Shown: positions 1 through 6,732, counted from the stretch's first letter. The stretch is DNA of 11,608 nucleotides from OFTM10 sp964196195 (GCA_964196195.1 CAXMSE010000102.1:1-11608), one strand, 5' to 3'. A program made the numbers and translations. Notes: generated by a model not told the origin, from the sequence alone.

Positions 1-560
1 TCGACCTGTTCGGGGTGGATGCCGGTCCAGCCTGCTTTGGGCCAGCCGGGGTTGTGTTCGAGGACGAGGGCTTCGGTGCGGGTGGCCACATTGCCAGGCA
101 CCGGCAGGTAGCTGAAGTCACAGATGAGTAGCCGGCCGGTCGGAGCGAGCACACGCCTTACTTCTCCGACGACGGCTTCAGCATCGAACCACCACCAACA
201 CTGACCAGCGCTGACGAGATCGAACTCGCCATTGTCGCGACCTGTGTCTTCCGCCCGACCTTCGACGAACTCAGCCGATAGTTCAAGATCGGCCGCCCCT
301 TGGCGAGCGACCGCTAGCAACTCGGAAGCGATATCGAGTCCGGTGGCCACAAGCCCACGAGAGGCAAAGCCGAGAGCAAGTGAGCCGGTGCCCGTGCCCA
401 GATCGAGAACACGCTGGCCCGGCGCGATCCACCCCTCGTCGAAGAGTCGATCGAAGAACCGATCGGGAAACCCCGGACGATGCTGCTCGTAATCGACAGC
501 GGTGCGCCCAAAGTCGACTGTTCGATCACGATGATCCTTGGCGCCAGACAGTGGACTCAT
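1..560 (-). CDS. Class I SAM-dependent methyltransferase (partial, runs off left edge)
   Basis: This reading frame is open from ATG at 560 down to the window edge, giving 186 residues without a stop; the C-terminus is missing. The protein opens with a short polar stretch and then shows methyltransferase motif I, VLDLGTGTGS, at residues 51-60. The acidic residue that usually binds the ribose of SAM follows in GLDIA (D76). Motif II-like FDLVSAGQCWWWFD lies at 113-126 and VRRVLAPTGRLLI at 134-146, the typical order of Methyltransf_11/25 small-molecule methyltransferases. The WWWF region is common in this subgroup. Nothing visible identifies the substrate. The start is supported by a TAnnnT box 6 bases upstream and by the family's usual N-terminal length. 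It is transcribed away from the degenerate region to its right. The family is secure; the specific function is unknown. Confidence 0.88.
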   Translation of the reverse strand, partial: MSPLSGAKDHRDRTVDFGRTAVDYEQHRPGFPDRFFDRLFDEGWIAPGQRVLDLGTGTGSLALGFASRGLVATGLDIASELLAVARQGAADLELSAEFVEGRAEDTGRDNGEFDLVSAGQCWWWFDAEAVVGEVRRVLAPTGRLLICDFSYLPVPGNVATRTEALVLEHNPGWPKAGWTGIHPEQV

Positions 561-566
561 GAGAGA

Positions 567-572
567 AACCTA
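567..572 (-). promoter_or_regulatory. Probable -10 box of the methyltransferase gene (leaderless)
   Basis: On the minus strand TAGGTT fits the actinobacterial -10 consensus TAnnnT. It is followed by six bases and then the ATG at 560. That spacing puts the transcription start at or next to the start codon. No Shine-Dalgarno sequence is seen before the ATG. I find no convincing -35 element. Confidence 0.4.
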
Positions 573-658
573 ATTCCTGGCGCTTGGGTTCGCAGCCGAA
601 CGATCTGGGCGCGCGGGCCTGGGCGACACCGAGACACCGCAGCGGTATTGACCGATCC

Positions 659-963
659 ATGGTCGTGACCTTTCGCTTGGTCGTACCTCTCGTCGACGAT
701 GAGGCCGTTGATTCTCTCCGCTATCCCCGGTCGTCCCGTCCTTCGTAGACCGAAGTGACCTCGACGGCGCGGGACTCATCGTGGCGCATCGCGACGACGG
801 GGTGATCCATCACGAGCACTGAGGCGACTCAACGCCGACCGGATTTCGCTCATCGTCTCGTCGTAATGGCGCCTACCTGGTGGTCGAGGCCACCTCGGCG
901 ACCGGCAATGCCCTCGCCGACCGGCTCTACGGTCTAATCGAGACTGCCGTCACCGGGGGCTGA
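659..963 (+). pseudogene. Frameshifted relic of a small protein gene, family not recognised
   Basis: No single frame is open here, but protein-like fragments follow one another in different plus-strand frames. From ATG 659 the frame reads VTFRLVVPLVDDEAVDSL and stops at 746. A second frame continues with VPSFVDRSDLDGAGLIVAHRDD and stops at 820. A third frame gives ALRRLNADRISLIVSS up to a stop at about 864. The second frame then resumes with YLVVEATSATGNALADRLYGLIE and ends with TGA at 961-963. Joined, these would make a soluble protein of about 100 residues. I read this as a decayed gene with at least three frameshifts, or one damaged by assembly or sequencing errors. I recognise no family. 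The call rests on the look of the fragments, so confidence is low. Confidence 0.35.
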
Positions 964-1249
964 CCACCGCTCGGAGCTGATCGATGGTCGGTGATCCTGC
1001 CAGCCCGTCGGGGGTGTCGTGGACACGGCAGGAAAGTCCGACTGGTGCGTCGGGGTCGGCAAAGGGGTCGACACCGTCAACAAGCACGCTCGGCGAGCCA
1101 CGGAATCTCGTGATCTCCGTTTCCTCAGCTGTGTCGACCAGATGCCGCTCTACCTCGAGGCCTGGATCCTCCGACTACAGGGTGCGGATGTGGTCGTCCA
1201 TCACCTTCCAGTTGGGACAGTCATCGAAGTACAGCAGCGTCACCTTCAT
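950..1249 (-). pseudogene. Small thioredoxin-fold protein interrupted by one in-frame amber codon
   Basis: The minus strand starts with ATG at 1249 and reads MKVTLLYFDDCPNW, the typical beginning of a family of small thioredoxin-like proteins of about 100 residues (often labelled thioredoxin family or alkylmercury lyase-like). Codon 25 is TAG (1175-1177). Beyond it the same frame stays open to TGA at 950-952 and keeps the rest of the fold: FRGSPSVLVDG at 49-59 with the expected cis-proline P53, DPFADPDAPVGLSCRV at 61-76, and a C-terminal helix near SPTIDQLRAVV. The length, 99 codons plus stop, is what I expect for the family, so there is no frameshift. A single C-to-T change from CAG or a G-to-T change from GAG would explain the stop. 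No good internal restart is visible. It may be a recent pseudogene, a sequencing error or a suppressed stop. Its last bases overlap the relic at 659-963. Confidence 0.75.
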
Positions 1250-1255
1250 TGGACG

Positions 1256-1261
1256 ATCGTA
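1256..1261 (-). promoter_or_regulatory. Probable -10 box of the thioredoxin-fold gene (leaderless)
   Basis: Minus-strand TACGAT (TAnnnT) lies six bases before the ATG at 1249, the same geometry as at other genes in the window. Its presence suggests the promoter is still intact although the coding frame is interrupted. Confidence 0.35.
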
Positions 1262-1296
1262 TAGGACCCTCACACCTCAAATTGATCGCCGACGGC

Positions 1297-1302
1297 TACG
1301 GT
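1297..1302 (+). promoter_or_regulatory. Probable -10 box of the MDMPI-family gene (leaderless)
   Basis: TACGGT matches TAnnnT and is separated by seven bases from the GTG start at 1310. There is no Shine-Dalgarno sequence and an in-frame stop lies at 1283-1285. A leaderless mRNA starting at the GTG is therefore the simplest reading. Confidence 0.4.
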
Positions 1303-1309
1303 CCCCGGC

Positions 1310-2044
1310 GTGATACCCGACCTCGCCACCGCACTCGCCGCAATCGAAGCGCAGGGACGTCGCTTGCTCGATGCCTGTGAAGCTTCACCTGATGCGTCGG
1401 TGGCGGCCTGTCCGGGGTGGACCAACACCGACCTCGCCATCCACACCGCCAGCGTCTACCGCCGTGTGGCCCACTGGTGCAGTGTCCGAGCCACGAAGCC
1501 CGAGCGCTGGCCCGACCACGAACCAGCCGATCCCACAGTGCCTTGGGCATGGTGCCGAGAGGCTCTCGAGCTGGTACTAGCCGCGCTTGGCGACATCGGT
1601 GCCGACGAGTCGGTGTGGTCGTGGACCGATCGGCGGGACGGAGGCTTCTACCACCGGCGGATGGTGCACGAATCAGTGGTGCACCGCTGGGATGCCGAGG
1701 CCTCAACGGGCATGCCCGGATCGATCGATCCTGAGATCGCGGCCGACGGGGTCGACGAGGTGATCGACGTGGGACTGCGCTTCCGTAGCACCAACTCGCC
1801 GATCGAGTATCCCGAAGGCGACGTCCTGCTCATCCGTAGCGACGGTACCCAACGCTGGCGCCTCAGAGCGATAGATGGCGTTCTCCAGGTGGCCAAGGGG
1901 GCCGACGCAGGAGTATCTGCCGCCGCGGTCGTTGCCGGCCCGGCCGAGGATCTCCTCCTCTACATGTGGGGGCGATCGATGAGCGGCGTGAATATCGCCG
2001 GCGACAAATCGGTGGCAGAAGCCTGGAGCCGGGTGGCCCCGTAG
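1310..2044 (+). CDS. Maleylpyruvate isomerase family mycothiol-dependent enzyme (MDMPI/DinB fold)
   Basis: The 244-residue protein has the two-part layout of the MDMPI family: an N-terminal DinB-like four-helix bundle (about 1-140) and a C-terminal SCP2-like MDMPI_C domain (about 150-240). The metal-site residues are visible as H45 (DLAIHTAS) and E121/H125 (MVHESVVHRWDAE), the H...ExxxH pattern known from corynebacterial maleylpyruvate isomerase. CPGWTNTDLAIH at 34-45 is also typical. Family members use mycothiol as a thiol cofactor or are thought to bind a metal, but most paralogues have no proven substrate. The true reaction here is unknown, and true maleylpyruvate isomerase activity is unlikely without gentisate-pathway neighbours. 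The GTG start at 1310 is chosen because a stop lies in frame at 1283 and a -10-like TACGGT sits seven bases upstream. The gene ends two bases before the convergent HTH gene. Confidence 0.85.
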   Translation: MIPDLATALAAIEAQGRRLLDACEASPDASVAACPGWTNTDLAIHTASVYRRVAHWCSVRATKPERWPDHEPADPTVPWAWCREALELVLAALGDIGADESVWSWTDRRDGGFYHRRMVHESVVHRWDAEASTGMPGSIDPEIAADGVDEVIDVGLRFRSTNSPIEYPEGDVLLIRSDGTQRWRLRAIDGVLQVAKGADAGVSAAAVVAGPAEDLLLYMWGRSMSGVNIAGDKSVAEAWSRVAP

Positions 2045-2046
2045 CG

Positions 2047-2286
2047 TCAGTCGGAGGTGCCCTGGGTCTCGGGGTAGAGATGGCTCATCGAGCCAGGCTC
2101 GACGCGGCACGAATCGATGTAGGAATCGACATCGGTGTGCTTCAGCCGGATGACCCGACCGAACTTGTAAGCGGGAAGCTGGCCCTCATCGATGAATCGA
2201 TAGAGGGTGCGCGGCGTGATGCCGAGCCGCTCCGCGGCCGCAGGTGTACTCAACCACGTGATCTCGTCGTCGGATTCGTCTGCCAT
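2047..2286 (-). CDS. Excisionase-family helix-turn-helix DNA-binding protein (BldC/MerR-like)
   Basis: This 79-residue protein is almost entirely one winged HTH domain of the HTH_17/excisionase class. It contains WLSTPAAAERLGITPRTLYR (11-30), where the turn and recognition helix lie, followed by FIDEGQLPAYKFGRVIRLKHTDVDSYIDS, the wing and last helix. A short tail (SCRVEPGSMSHLYPE) follows. Proteins of this size are stand-alone regulators such as BldC-type proteins or phage excisionases. No integrase or phage gene is nearby, so a chromosomal regulator is more likely. It is divergent from the Tad operon across 252 bases, so it may control that operon or itself. A tandem GACTTTC repeat overlaps its promoter. 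Its stop codon lies two bases from the stop of the convergent MDMPI-family gene. The DNA-binding role is secure; targets are inferred. Confidence 0.88.
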   Translation of the reverse strand: MADESDDEITWLSTPAAAERLGITPRTLYRFIDEGQLPAYKFGRVIRLKHTDVDSYIDSCRVEPGSMSHLYPETQGTSD

Positions 2287-2293
2287 AGGTCCA

Positions 2294-2302
2294 GTTCTAG
2301 CA
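2294..2302 (-). promoter_or_regulatory. Extended -10-like box of the HTH gene
   Basis: The minus strand reads TGCTAGAAC, a TGn-extended -10 with an imperfect sixth base, seven bases before the ATG at 2286. This fits a leaderless or near-leaderless transcript. No clear -35 box is seen. Confidence 0.35.
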
Positions 2303-2318
2303 GACTTTCATGACTTTC
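2303..2318. repeat. Tandem GACTTTC direct repeat, possible HTH-protein operator
   Basis: GACTTTC occurs at 2303-2309 and again at 2312-2318, a 9-base period, directly upstream of the HTH gene's -10-like box. BldC-type proteins are known to bind direct repeats as head-to-tail oligomers, so the pair could be an autoregulatory site. Two copies of 7 bases can also arise by chance. Confidence 0.35.
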
Positions 2319-2360
2319 GGTAGATTCCGACCCACAAATTTCACACAACGTGGCAACATT

Positions 2361-2376
2361 GGTGACTATCGTCACA
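2361..2376. promoter_or_regulatory. CRP/FNR-type operator upstream of the Tad operon
   Basis: GGTGACTATCGTCACA matches the CRP-family consensus TGTGA-N6-TCACA at nine of ten specified bases. The inner dyad GTGAC-N4-GTCAC is perfect in its arms. It lies in the divergent region, 163 bases before the first Tad start codon and 75 bases before the HTH start codon. Actinobacterial CRP homologues (Rv3676, GlxR) use this kind of site, so cyclic-nucleotide or redox control of pilus expression is plausible. The regulator itself is not in the window. Confidence 0.5.
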
Positions 2377-2447
2377 CACCGAGCAAGGACCTTTGCGACA
2401 TCGGAGGGCTATTCGACCTATTTAGCGTTGTTTCAATCGGCCCTAGC

Positions 2448-2472
2448 TATCTTCAGAGTTTTTCGATATCTT
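2448..2472 (+). promoter_or_regulatory. Possible -10 region(s) of the Tad operon
   Basis: The box TATCTT (TAnnnT) occurs twice, at 2448-2453 and 2467-2472, in a locally A+T-rich stretch between the CRP-like dyad and the first gene. Neither copy has a convincing -35 at 16-18 bases; TTGTTT at 2428-2433 is only 14 bases from the first. An imperfect 14-base dyad (GCAAGG...CTTTGC, 2383-2396) also lies upstream. The transcript would have a leader of roughly 60-80 bases, in line with the visible Shine-Dalgarno before 2539. Confidence 0.25.
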
Positions 2473-2538
2473 TCACTCCACACGACCGCTGGCAGTGGCG
2501 AACTTGCCCACGGTCGACACTGAGGGAGACGGAAGAGA

Positions 2539-3255
2539 ATGGCGATCACAACAGCTGAGCCCACCGATACAGGACGCGGGCGCGCCCGGGTGATTACTCC
2601 ACGGAGAGGTCTCCCCAACGGGCGAGCCATCGTCGGAGCACTGCTCGTCACCCTCGCCACTATCGGATCGTTCGCGGTGGCCACCTCCGGAGGCGACGGG
2701 CCCAGGACCGAATACCTCGTGGTCAGTTCACCGATAGCGGCCGGTGAGGCAGTGAGCCTCGGGGCCGTCACCGCCGAACCCATGGAACTCAGCCCCACCC
2801 TCATCGCATCGGCGCTCACCACCACAGCCGGACTCGAGGGAGCCACCGCGCTACGCGATCTCCACGCCGGCGAACTACTCAGAGCAGACGACCTGATCGC
2901 AGCCCACTCAATCGATGGCGAAGTGATCACCGACATACACGAGATCACCTTCTCGGTACCCCTCGACCGAACGCCCCCCGGGGTCCGCAGAGGTGATCGG
3001 GTGACGATTCTCGGCACGTCCGCCGACGTCACCACGGTTGCAGTCGAGGACGCCCTCGTCCTGTCGATCGACACCCAACCCGACCAGATCGGCTCGAGTG
3101 GGAACGGCACTCTCACCCTCGCGATCGACGATGCCGAAACGGTGATGGGAATCGCCCACGTCACCCAGACCACCGACATCACGGTGGTGCGATCCACCAG
3201 GGCGCTCGCCGACACCTATCCCGCAGTGCTCACCAGCGATCAGGCAACTCCATGA
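2539..3255 (+). CDS. cpaB: CpaB/RcpC-like SAF-domain protein, Tad pilus assembly
   Basis: This is the first gene of the Tad operon. After a basic cytoplasmic N-terminus (1-29) there is one membrane segment (about 31-49, IVGALLVTLATIGSFAVAT). A SAF domain follows (about 58-122; VVSSPIAAGEAV ... LRDLHAGELLRADDLI), and then a region that resembles the RcpC/CpaB C-terminal part (ITFSVPLDRTPPGVRRGDRVTILG, 136-159). In Tad systems this protein sits at the membrane facing outward and supports pilus assembly. Gram-positive members act without a secretin, and no secretin gene is present here. The ATG at 2539 is preceded by GGAAGAG one base away and by GAGGGAG 10 bases away. Its stop overlaps the next start (ATGA). 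At 238 residues it is of ordinary length for actinobacterial members. The identity comes from the SAF motif together with operon position. Confidence 0.82.
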   Translation: MAITTAEPTDTGRGRARVITPRRGLPNGRAIVGALLVTLATIGSFAVATSGGDGPRTEYLVVSSPIAAGEAVSLGAVTAEPMELSPTLIASALTTTAGLEGATALRDLHAGELLRADDLIAAHSIDGEVITDIHEITFSVPLDRTPPGVRRGDRVTILGTSADVTTVAVEDALVLSIDTQPDQIGSSGNGTLTLAIDDAETVMGIAHVTQTTDITVVRSTRALADTYPAVLTSDQATP

Positions 3256-4550
3256 GCACCGATCGATGGGTTGTGCTCGGACTCGCCCATCCGCGTGCTG
3301 GATGGTTCAGCGAACTCGCTCGTTGGGCCACCACCGCAACGGTTCCCGTCGACTTCGTGAAGTGCGTGTCCGCCGACGAGGTGAGGGCCCGCCTTGCCGG
3401 CGGCCGAGCCTATTCGGCACTGCTCGTGGGTGGAAATGTCAGCGGGCTCGATCGCGATCTGGTCGACAGCACACGCACCGCCGGAGCAGCTGTGGTGGTG
3501 ATCGAGCCGATCACCGACCGCGACTGGAGCGAGCTCGGAGTCAACAGCCTGCTTCCCGGCGACTTCGGCCGGGCCGATCTCATGGCCGTGCTCAACGAGC
3601 ATGCAACACCGATCGCCCGCATCGCCGAGCACGTCCCCGAGCGGGAGGCCGAATGCGAACCTCACTGGCGGGGCCGAATGATCGCGGTGACCGGAGCCGG
3701 AGGGACCGGCACATCCACCGTGGCGATGGCACTGGCTCAAAGCATTGGCGACGACTCGAGCAATCAAGGACTCGTCGCCCTCGCCGATTTCGCACTCCAC
3801 GGCGAGCTGGCGATGTTGCACGACGCGCGCGAGGTGGTCCCCGGCGTGCAGGAACTGGCCGAAGCCCACCGGGCCAACCGGCTCCCCATCGACGAGATCC
3901 GATCAATGGTCTTCGAACCGGAGGGGCGGGGATACCACCTTCTTCTCGGGTTGCGCCGGCACCGAGACTGGACCGCCATCCGAAAGCGCGCGCTGGATGC
4001 GGCCGTCGACGGACTCCTCCGGTCCTACCGGCTCATCGTGGCCGATGTCGATTCCGATGTCGAGGGAGAGTCGGAGACCGGCTCGATCGATGTCGAAGAT
4101 CGCAACCTCATAGCCCGCACCACGATTGGCCGAGCCGACCTGGTGATAGTCGTCGGGCAGGCCTCAGCGAAGGGGCTGCACGCGATGAGCCGCACGATTC
4201 GAGGCCTGAGCGAGTTCGGTGTCGACGGTCCTCGATTCATCCCCGTGATCAACCGATCCCCACGGGCACCACACCGCCGAGCCGAAGCGAGCCAGGCACT
4301 CGCCATGCTGATCGACTCCTTCGAGGGCCTCGATCACGTTCCCAACCCCATCTTTCTCGCCGACCGACGCGACATCGACCCCGCTATCCACGACGGTGTG
4401 CGACTCCCGGGCGGATTCGGGCGTCCCGTCCACGATGAGGTCACACGTCGCCTCGATGCCATGACCTCCCCTCCCTCGCCGAGCATCGACACCGACCCGG
4501 TGGCCGTCGTCCCAGGCTCGCTCGGCGCCTGGTCGGAGCAGGCCGGATGA
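3252..4550 (+). CDS. cpaE: CpaE/TadZ-like ParA/MinD-family protein with degenerate P-loop
   Basis: The 432-residue protein has the CpaE/TadZ layout. Residues 1-125 form an atypical receiver-like domain (WVVLGLAHPRAGW, YSALLVGGNVSGLDRDLVDSTR, AAVVVIEPITDRD). From about 140 on there is a ParA/MinD-type ATPase domain: RMIAVTGAGGTGTSTVAMAL (142-161), VALADFALHGELAMLHD (175-191), LIVADVDSD (261-269) and LVIVVGQ (297-303). CpaE/TadZ proteins localise the Tad machine at the pole or membrane. The P-loop reads GAGGTGTST, so the Walker A lysine is threonine (T154) and the signature lysine of the deviant motif is alanine (A149). Some TadZ proteins are known to have atypical Walker A boxes, so it may bind nucleotide weakly or not at all. 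The last 45 residues are low-complexity, rich in Pro and Ser. It overlaps both neighbours by four bases (ATGA). Confidence 0.85.
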   Translation: MSTDRWVVLGLAHPRAGWFSELARWATTATVPVDFVKCVSADEVRARLAGGRAYSALLVGGNVSGLDRDLVDSTRTAGAAVVVIEPITDRDWSELGVNSLLPGDFGRADLMAVLNEHATPIARIAEHVPEREAECEPHWRGRMIAVTGAGGTGTSTVAMALAQSIGDDSSNQGLVALADFALHGELAMLHDAREVVPGVQELAEAHRANRLPIDEIRSMVFEPEGRGYHLLLGLRRHRDWTAIRKRALDAAVDGLLRSYRLIVADVDSDVEGESETGSIDVEDRNLIARTTIGRADLVIVVGQASAKGLHAMSRTIRGLSEFGVDGPRFIPVINRSPRAPHRRAEASQALAMLIDSFEGLDHVPNPIFLADRRDIDPAIHDGVRLPGGFGRPVHDEVTRRLDAMTSPPSPSIDTDPVAVVPGSLGAWSEQAG

Positions 4551-5848
4551 CCATCTCCACCGACCACCCCAGCCCCCTGGCCGAGATCGAACAGCGAGTT
4601 CAGCAAAGCGCCAAGGATGACGCACTAGATCTAGACAGCGTCGGCACCCAGGAAACCCTGCAAGCGCTCGTCGATGAGGAGATCCGGCTGTGGAACGACG
4701 ACTTCCGCCGCGGCGATCGTCCCTATCCCCTCGCGGATCCCGCCCTGGTATCCGAACGAGCCATGCGCAACCTCGTCGGCTACGGCCCCCTCGCTCCCCT
4801 GTTGGCCGACGACGACGTGTGGGAGGTGATGATCAACGCTCCGGATGCGATCTTCGTCAAGCGTCACCTCGGGCCTAGTGGTTACCACGATGAGGTCTTC
4901 CACGACGATGAGCACGTCTTGCGAACCCTCACCAAGGTTCTCGACGATGCGTCCACCGCCCACCGCAAGCTCGACCCGAGCGAGGGCCTCCAAGACGCCC
5001 AGCTGGATGACGGTGCCCGCCTCCACATCGTCCATGGCGATGTAGCGCGAGGCGGCCATTTGATGGTCAACATTCGCAAATTCACCGGCCTCACCTTCCA
5101 CAGCCTCGACGAACTCGTCGACCACGGGATGCTCACGACCCCGGTGGCCGATTTCCTGCGTGCGTGTGTGAAAGCGCGCCAGACCATCGTGTTCGCGGGA
5201 GCCCCTGGGGCGGGCAAGACCACCATGCTCAATTGTTGTGCGGCCGAGCTCGATCCCGCCCTCAGAGTGGTGGTGGCCGAGGAAGTATTCGAGGCAGACA
5301 TTCCGCTACCCAACGTCGCGAGCATGCAGACCCGCGCATCGCGCGCCGATCGACCCGAAGTCGATCTGCGCCGGCTCGTCGCCGGATTCCTACGCATGGC
5401 TCCCGACATCGCCATAGTGGGCGAGGTTCGCGACCGCGAGGCACTACCCCTCCTGCTCACCCTGTCCTCCGGCGTCAAGGGATTCACCACGATCCATGCC
5501 GGCTCGGCTCGCCAGGCCCTCACCCGGCTGAGGTTCATCTGCCAGCTGAGCGACACCAGCAATGAGCTGCCCATGTCGGCTATCAGCAGTCTGGTGAGCG
5601 AGGCCATCGATGTGGTGGTCCACTGCGTCCGCACGAGCGACGGTCCTCGCGTCGGGGCGGTCTTGTGCGTCGAAGACAACACGAGCGGCGCCGACGGAAC
5701 AAACTTCACTGCCACCGACGTCTACACGCGAGGAGGGCCCGGAGCTGAGCTCGCCTGGACCGGCAATATCCCCTCTCGCATCAGTCAGGCCTTCGCAGAT
5801 GTGGGGCTCGACACTCGCGAGCTGCTGATGCCCGAGGTGAGCCCATGA
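4547..5848 (+). CDS. cpaF: CpaF/TadA secretion ATPase of the Tad pilus
   Basis: This is the motor ATPase of the system, a hexameric GspE/VirB11-type enzyme that drives pilin extraction and assembly at the inner face of the membrane. All key motifs are intact: RNLVGYGPLAPLLADDDVWE (74-93) typical of the CpaF N-terminal domain, Walker A GAPGAGKTT (218-226), the Asp-box equivalent VVVAEEVFEADIPL (241-254), Walker B with catalytic Glu in DIAIVGEVRD (287-296, E293), and the His box TTIHAGSARQAL (314-325). The 433-residue length is normal. Unlike the CpaE-like protein before it, nothing essential is missing, so the pilus is probably functional. ATGA overlaps join it to the genes on both sides, and the TadB/TadC platform genes follow directly, as in most Tad loci. 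Confidence 0.95.
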   Translation: MTISTDHPSPLAEIEQRVQQSAKDDALDLDSVGTQETLQALVDEEIRLWNDDFRRGDRPYPLADPALVSERAMRNLVGYGPLAPLLADDDVWEVMINAPDAIFVKRHLGPSGYHDEVFHDDEHVLRTLTKVLDDASTAHRKLDPSEGLQDAQLDDGARLHIVHGDVARGGHLMVNIRKFTGLTFHSLDELVDHGMLTTPVADFLRACVKARQTIVFAGAPGAGKTTMLNCCAAELDPALRVVVAEEVFEADIPLPNVASMQTRASRADRPEVDLRRLVAGFLRMAPDIAIVGEVRDREALPLLLTLSSGVKGFTTIHAGSARQALTRLRFICQLSDTSNELPMSAISSLVSEAIDVVVHCVRTSDGPRVGAVLCVEDNTSGADGTNFTATDVYTRGGPGAELAWTGNIPSRISQAFADVGLDTRELLMPEVSP

Positions 5849-6732
5849 CTGCCCTGGTCGTAGCGATCGCCGCCGGACTGGGAGCGTTCTGGTTGTATTC
5901 GGCTGTCGCCTACGGCTGGAAAGGACTCGGTTTCGGTCCCGCCATATCTGCCGGGCGTTCAGCTCCCCGACTCGATCCCGACGCGTGGCTGCGCCAAGCG
6001 GGCCTTGAAGACGTCGACCGCCGTGAGTTCACCGCTGTGGTGGGGATGCTCTTCATTCTCGGAGTTGTGGTGGCCTACGCAGCTTTCGGCGGACCACTAC
6101 CCGCCATAGCGCTCGGCATATTCGCTGCGTCATTCCCAGTCGCCTCATATCGGCTCCGCCGCCAGAACCGCATCCAGCGCGCCCAGGAGGCGTGGCCTCG
6201 CATGATCGAGGAGATCCGCGTTCAGACAGGATCCATGGGCCGCTCGATTCCCCACGCTCTCTTCGATGTCGGACGCCGGGGACCCGATGAACTCCGACCC
6301 GCCTTCGATGCCGCCCACCGCGAATGGCTCCTCACCACCGACTTTCCGCGCACCGTCCGCGTACTGAAGCAGAGGCTCGCCGACAGCAGCGCCGACATGG
6401 TGTGTGAGACCCTGCTGATCGCCCACGAACTCGGCGGAACGGACCTCGATCGGCGCCTCGAAGCACTGTCGGAAGACCGCCTCCAGGACACCCAGGGCCG
6501 TAAGGACTCTCGCAGCCGCCAGGCCGGGGCCCGATTCGCTCGTGTATTCGTGCTCGCGGTTCCGGCGGGCATGGCACTGGCGGGAATGTCGATCGGCAAC
6601 GGCCGCGCCGCCTACCGATCGGCCAGCGGCCAGCTCGTGGTGATGCTCGCCCTCGCCCTCGTGATCGCCTGCTGGGCCTGGGCCGGCCGAGTGATGCGCC
6701 TGCCCGAACCCGAACGGGTATTTGTCGAATGA
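5845..6732 (+). CDS. tadB: TadB-like membrane platform protein (type II secretion F family)
   Basis: The protein has 295 residues with hydrophobic segments at about 3-21, 63-83, 86-102, 232-250 and 264-282. The cytoplasmic T2SSF domain lies between the third and fourth (about 115-225), including AWPRMIEEIRVQTGSMGRSI and LIAHELGGTDLDRRLEALSE. TadB pairs with TadC to form the inner-membrane platform on which the CpaF ATPase acts. Starting with ATG at 5845, the gene overlaps the cpaF stop by four bases and has a good Shine-Dalgarno (GAGGTGA) inside the end of cpaF. It overlaps tadC in the same way. Position right after cpaF separates TadB from TadC; sequence alone would only say T2SSF family. 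Confidence 0.88.
   Translation: MTALVVAIAAGLGAFWLYSAVAYGWKGLGFGPAISAGRSAPRLDPDAWLRQAGLEDVDRREFTAVVGMLFILGVVVAYAAFGGPLPAIALGIFAASFPVASYRLRRQNRIQRAQEAWPRMIEEIRVQTGSMGRSIPHALFDVGRRGPDELRPAFDAAHREWLLTTDFPRTVRVLKQRLADSSADMVCETLLIAHELGGTDLDRRLEALSEDRLQDTQGRKDSRSRQAGARFARVFVLAVPAGMALAGMSIGNGRAAYRSASGQLVVMLALALVIACWAWAGRVMRLPEPERVFVE

Noticed and set aside
1175..1177. TAG as a pyrrolysine codon
   Set aside because: No methylamine methyltransferase context and the position is an ordinary helix residue; a nonsense change is simpler.
984..1313. Plus-strand open frames at 984-1313 and 1019-1264
   Set aside because: They lie opposite the thioredoxin-fold gene, whose minus-strand translation has clear family motifs; the plus products look like antisense translations.
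1718..1731. Perfect 14-base palindrome GGATCGATCGATCC
   Set aside because: Lies inside the MDMPI coding sequence and encodes normal protein; GATC/CGATCG strings are frequent throughout this DNA.
2433..3215. 260-codon minus-strand ORF opposite the CpaB-like gene
   Set aside because: It is rich in Ser/Val/Arg as expected from antisense of G+C-rich coding DNA and shows no motifs; the plus-strand gene has a SAF domain, SD and operon context.
3266..4438. 390-codon plus-strand ORF inside the CpaE-like gene
   Set aside because: Extremely Arg-rich frame-shifted shadow of a gene with recognisable domains.
4882..5715. 277-codon minus-strand ORF opposite cpaF
   Set aside because: Antisense shadow; the plus strand carries all CpaF motifs.
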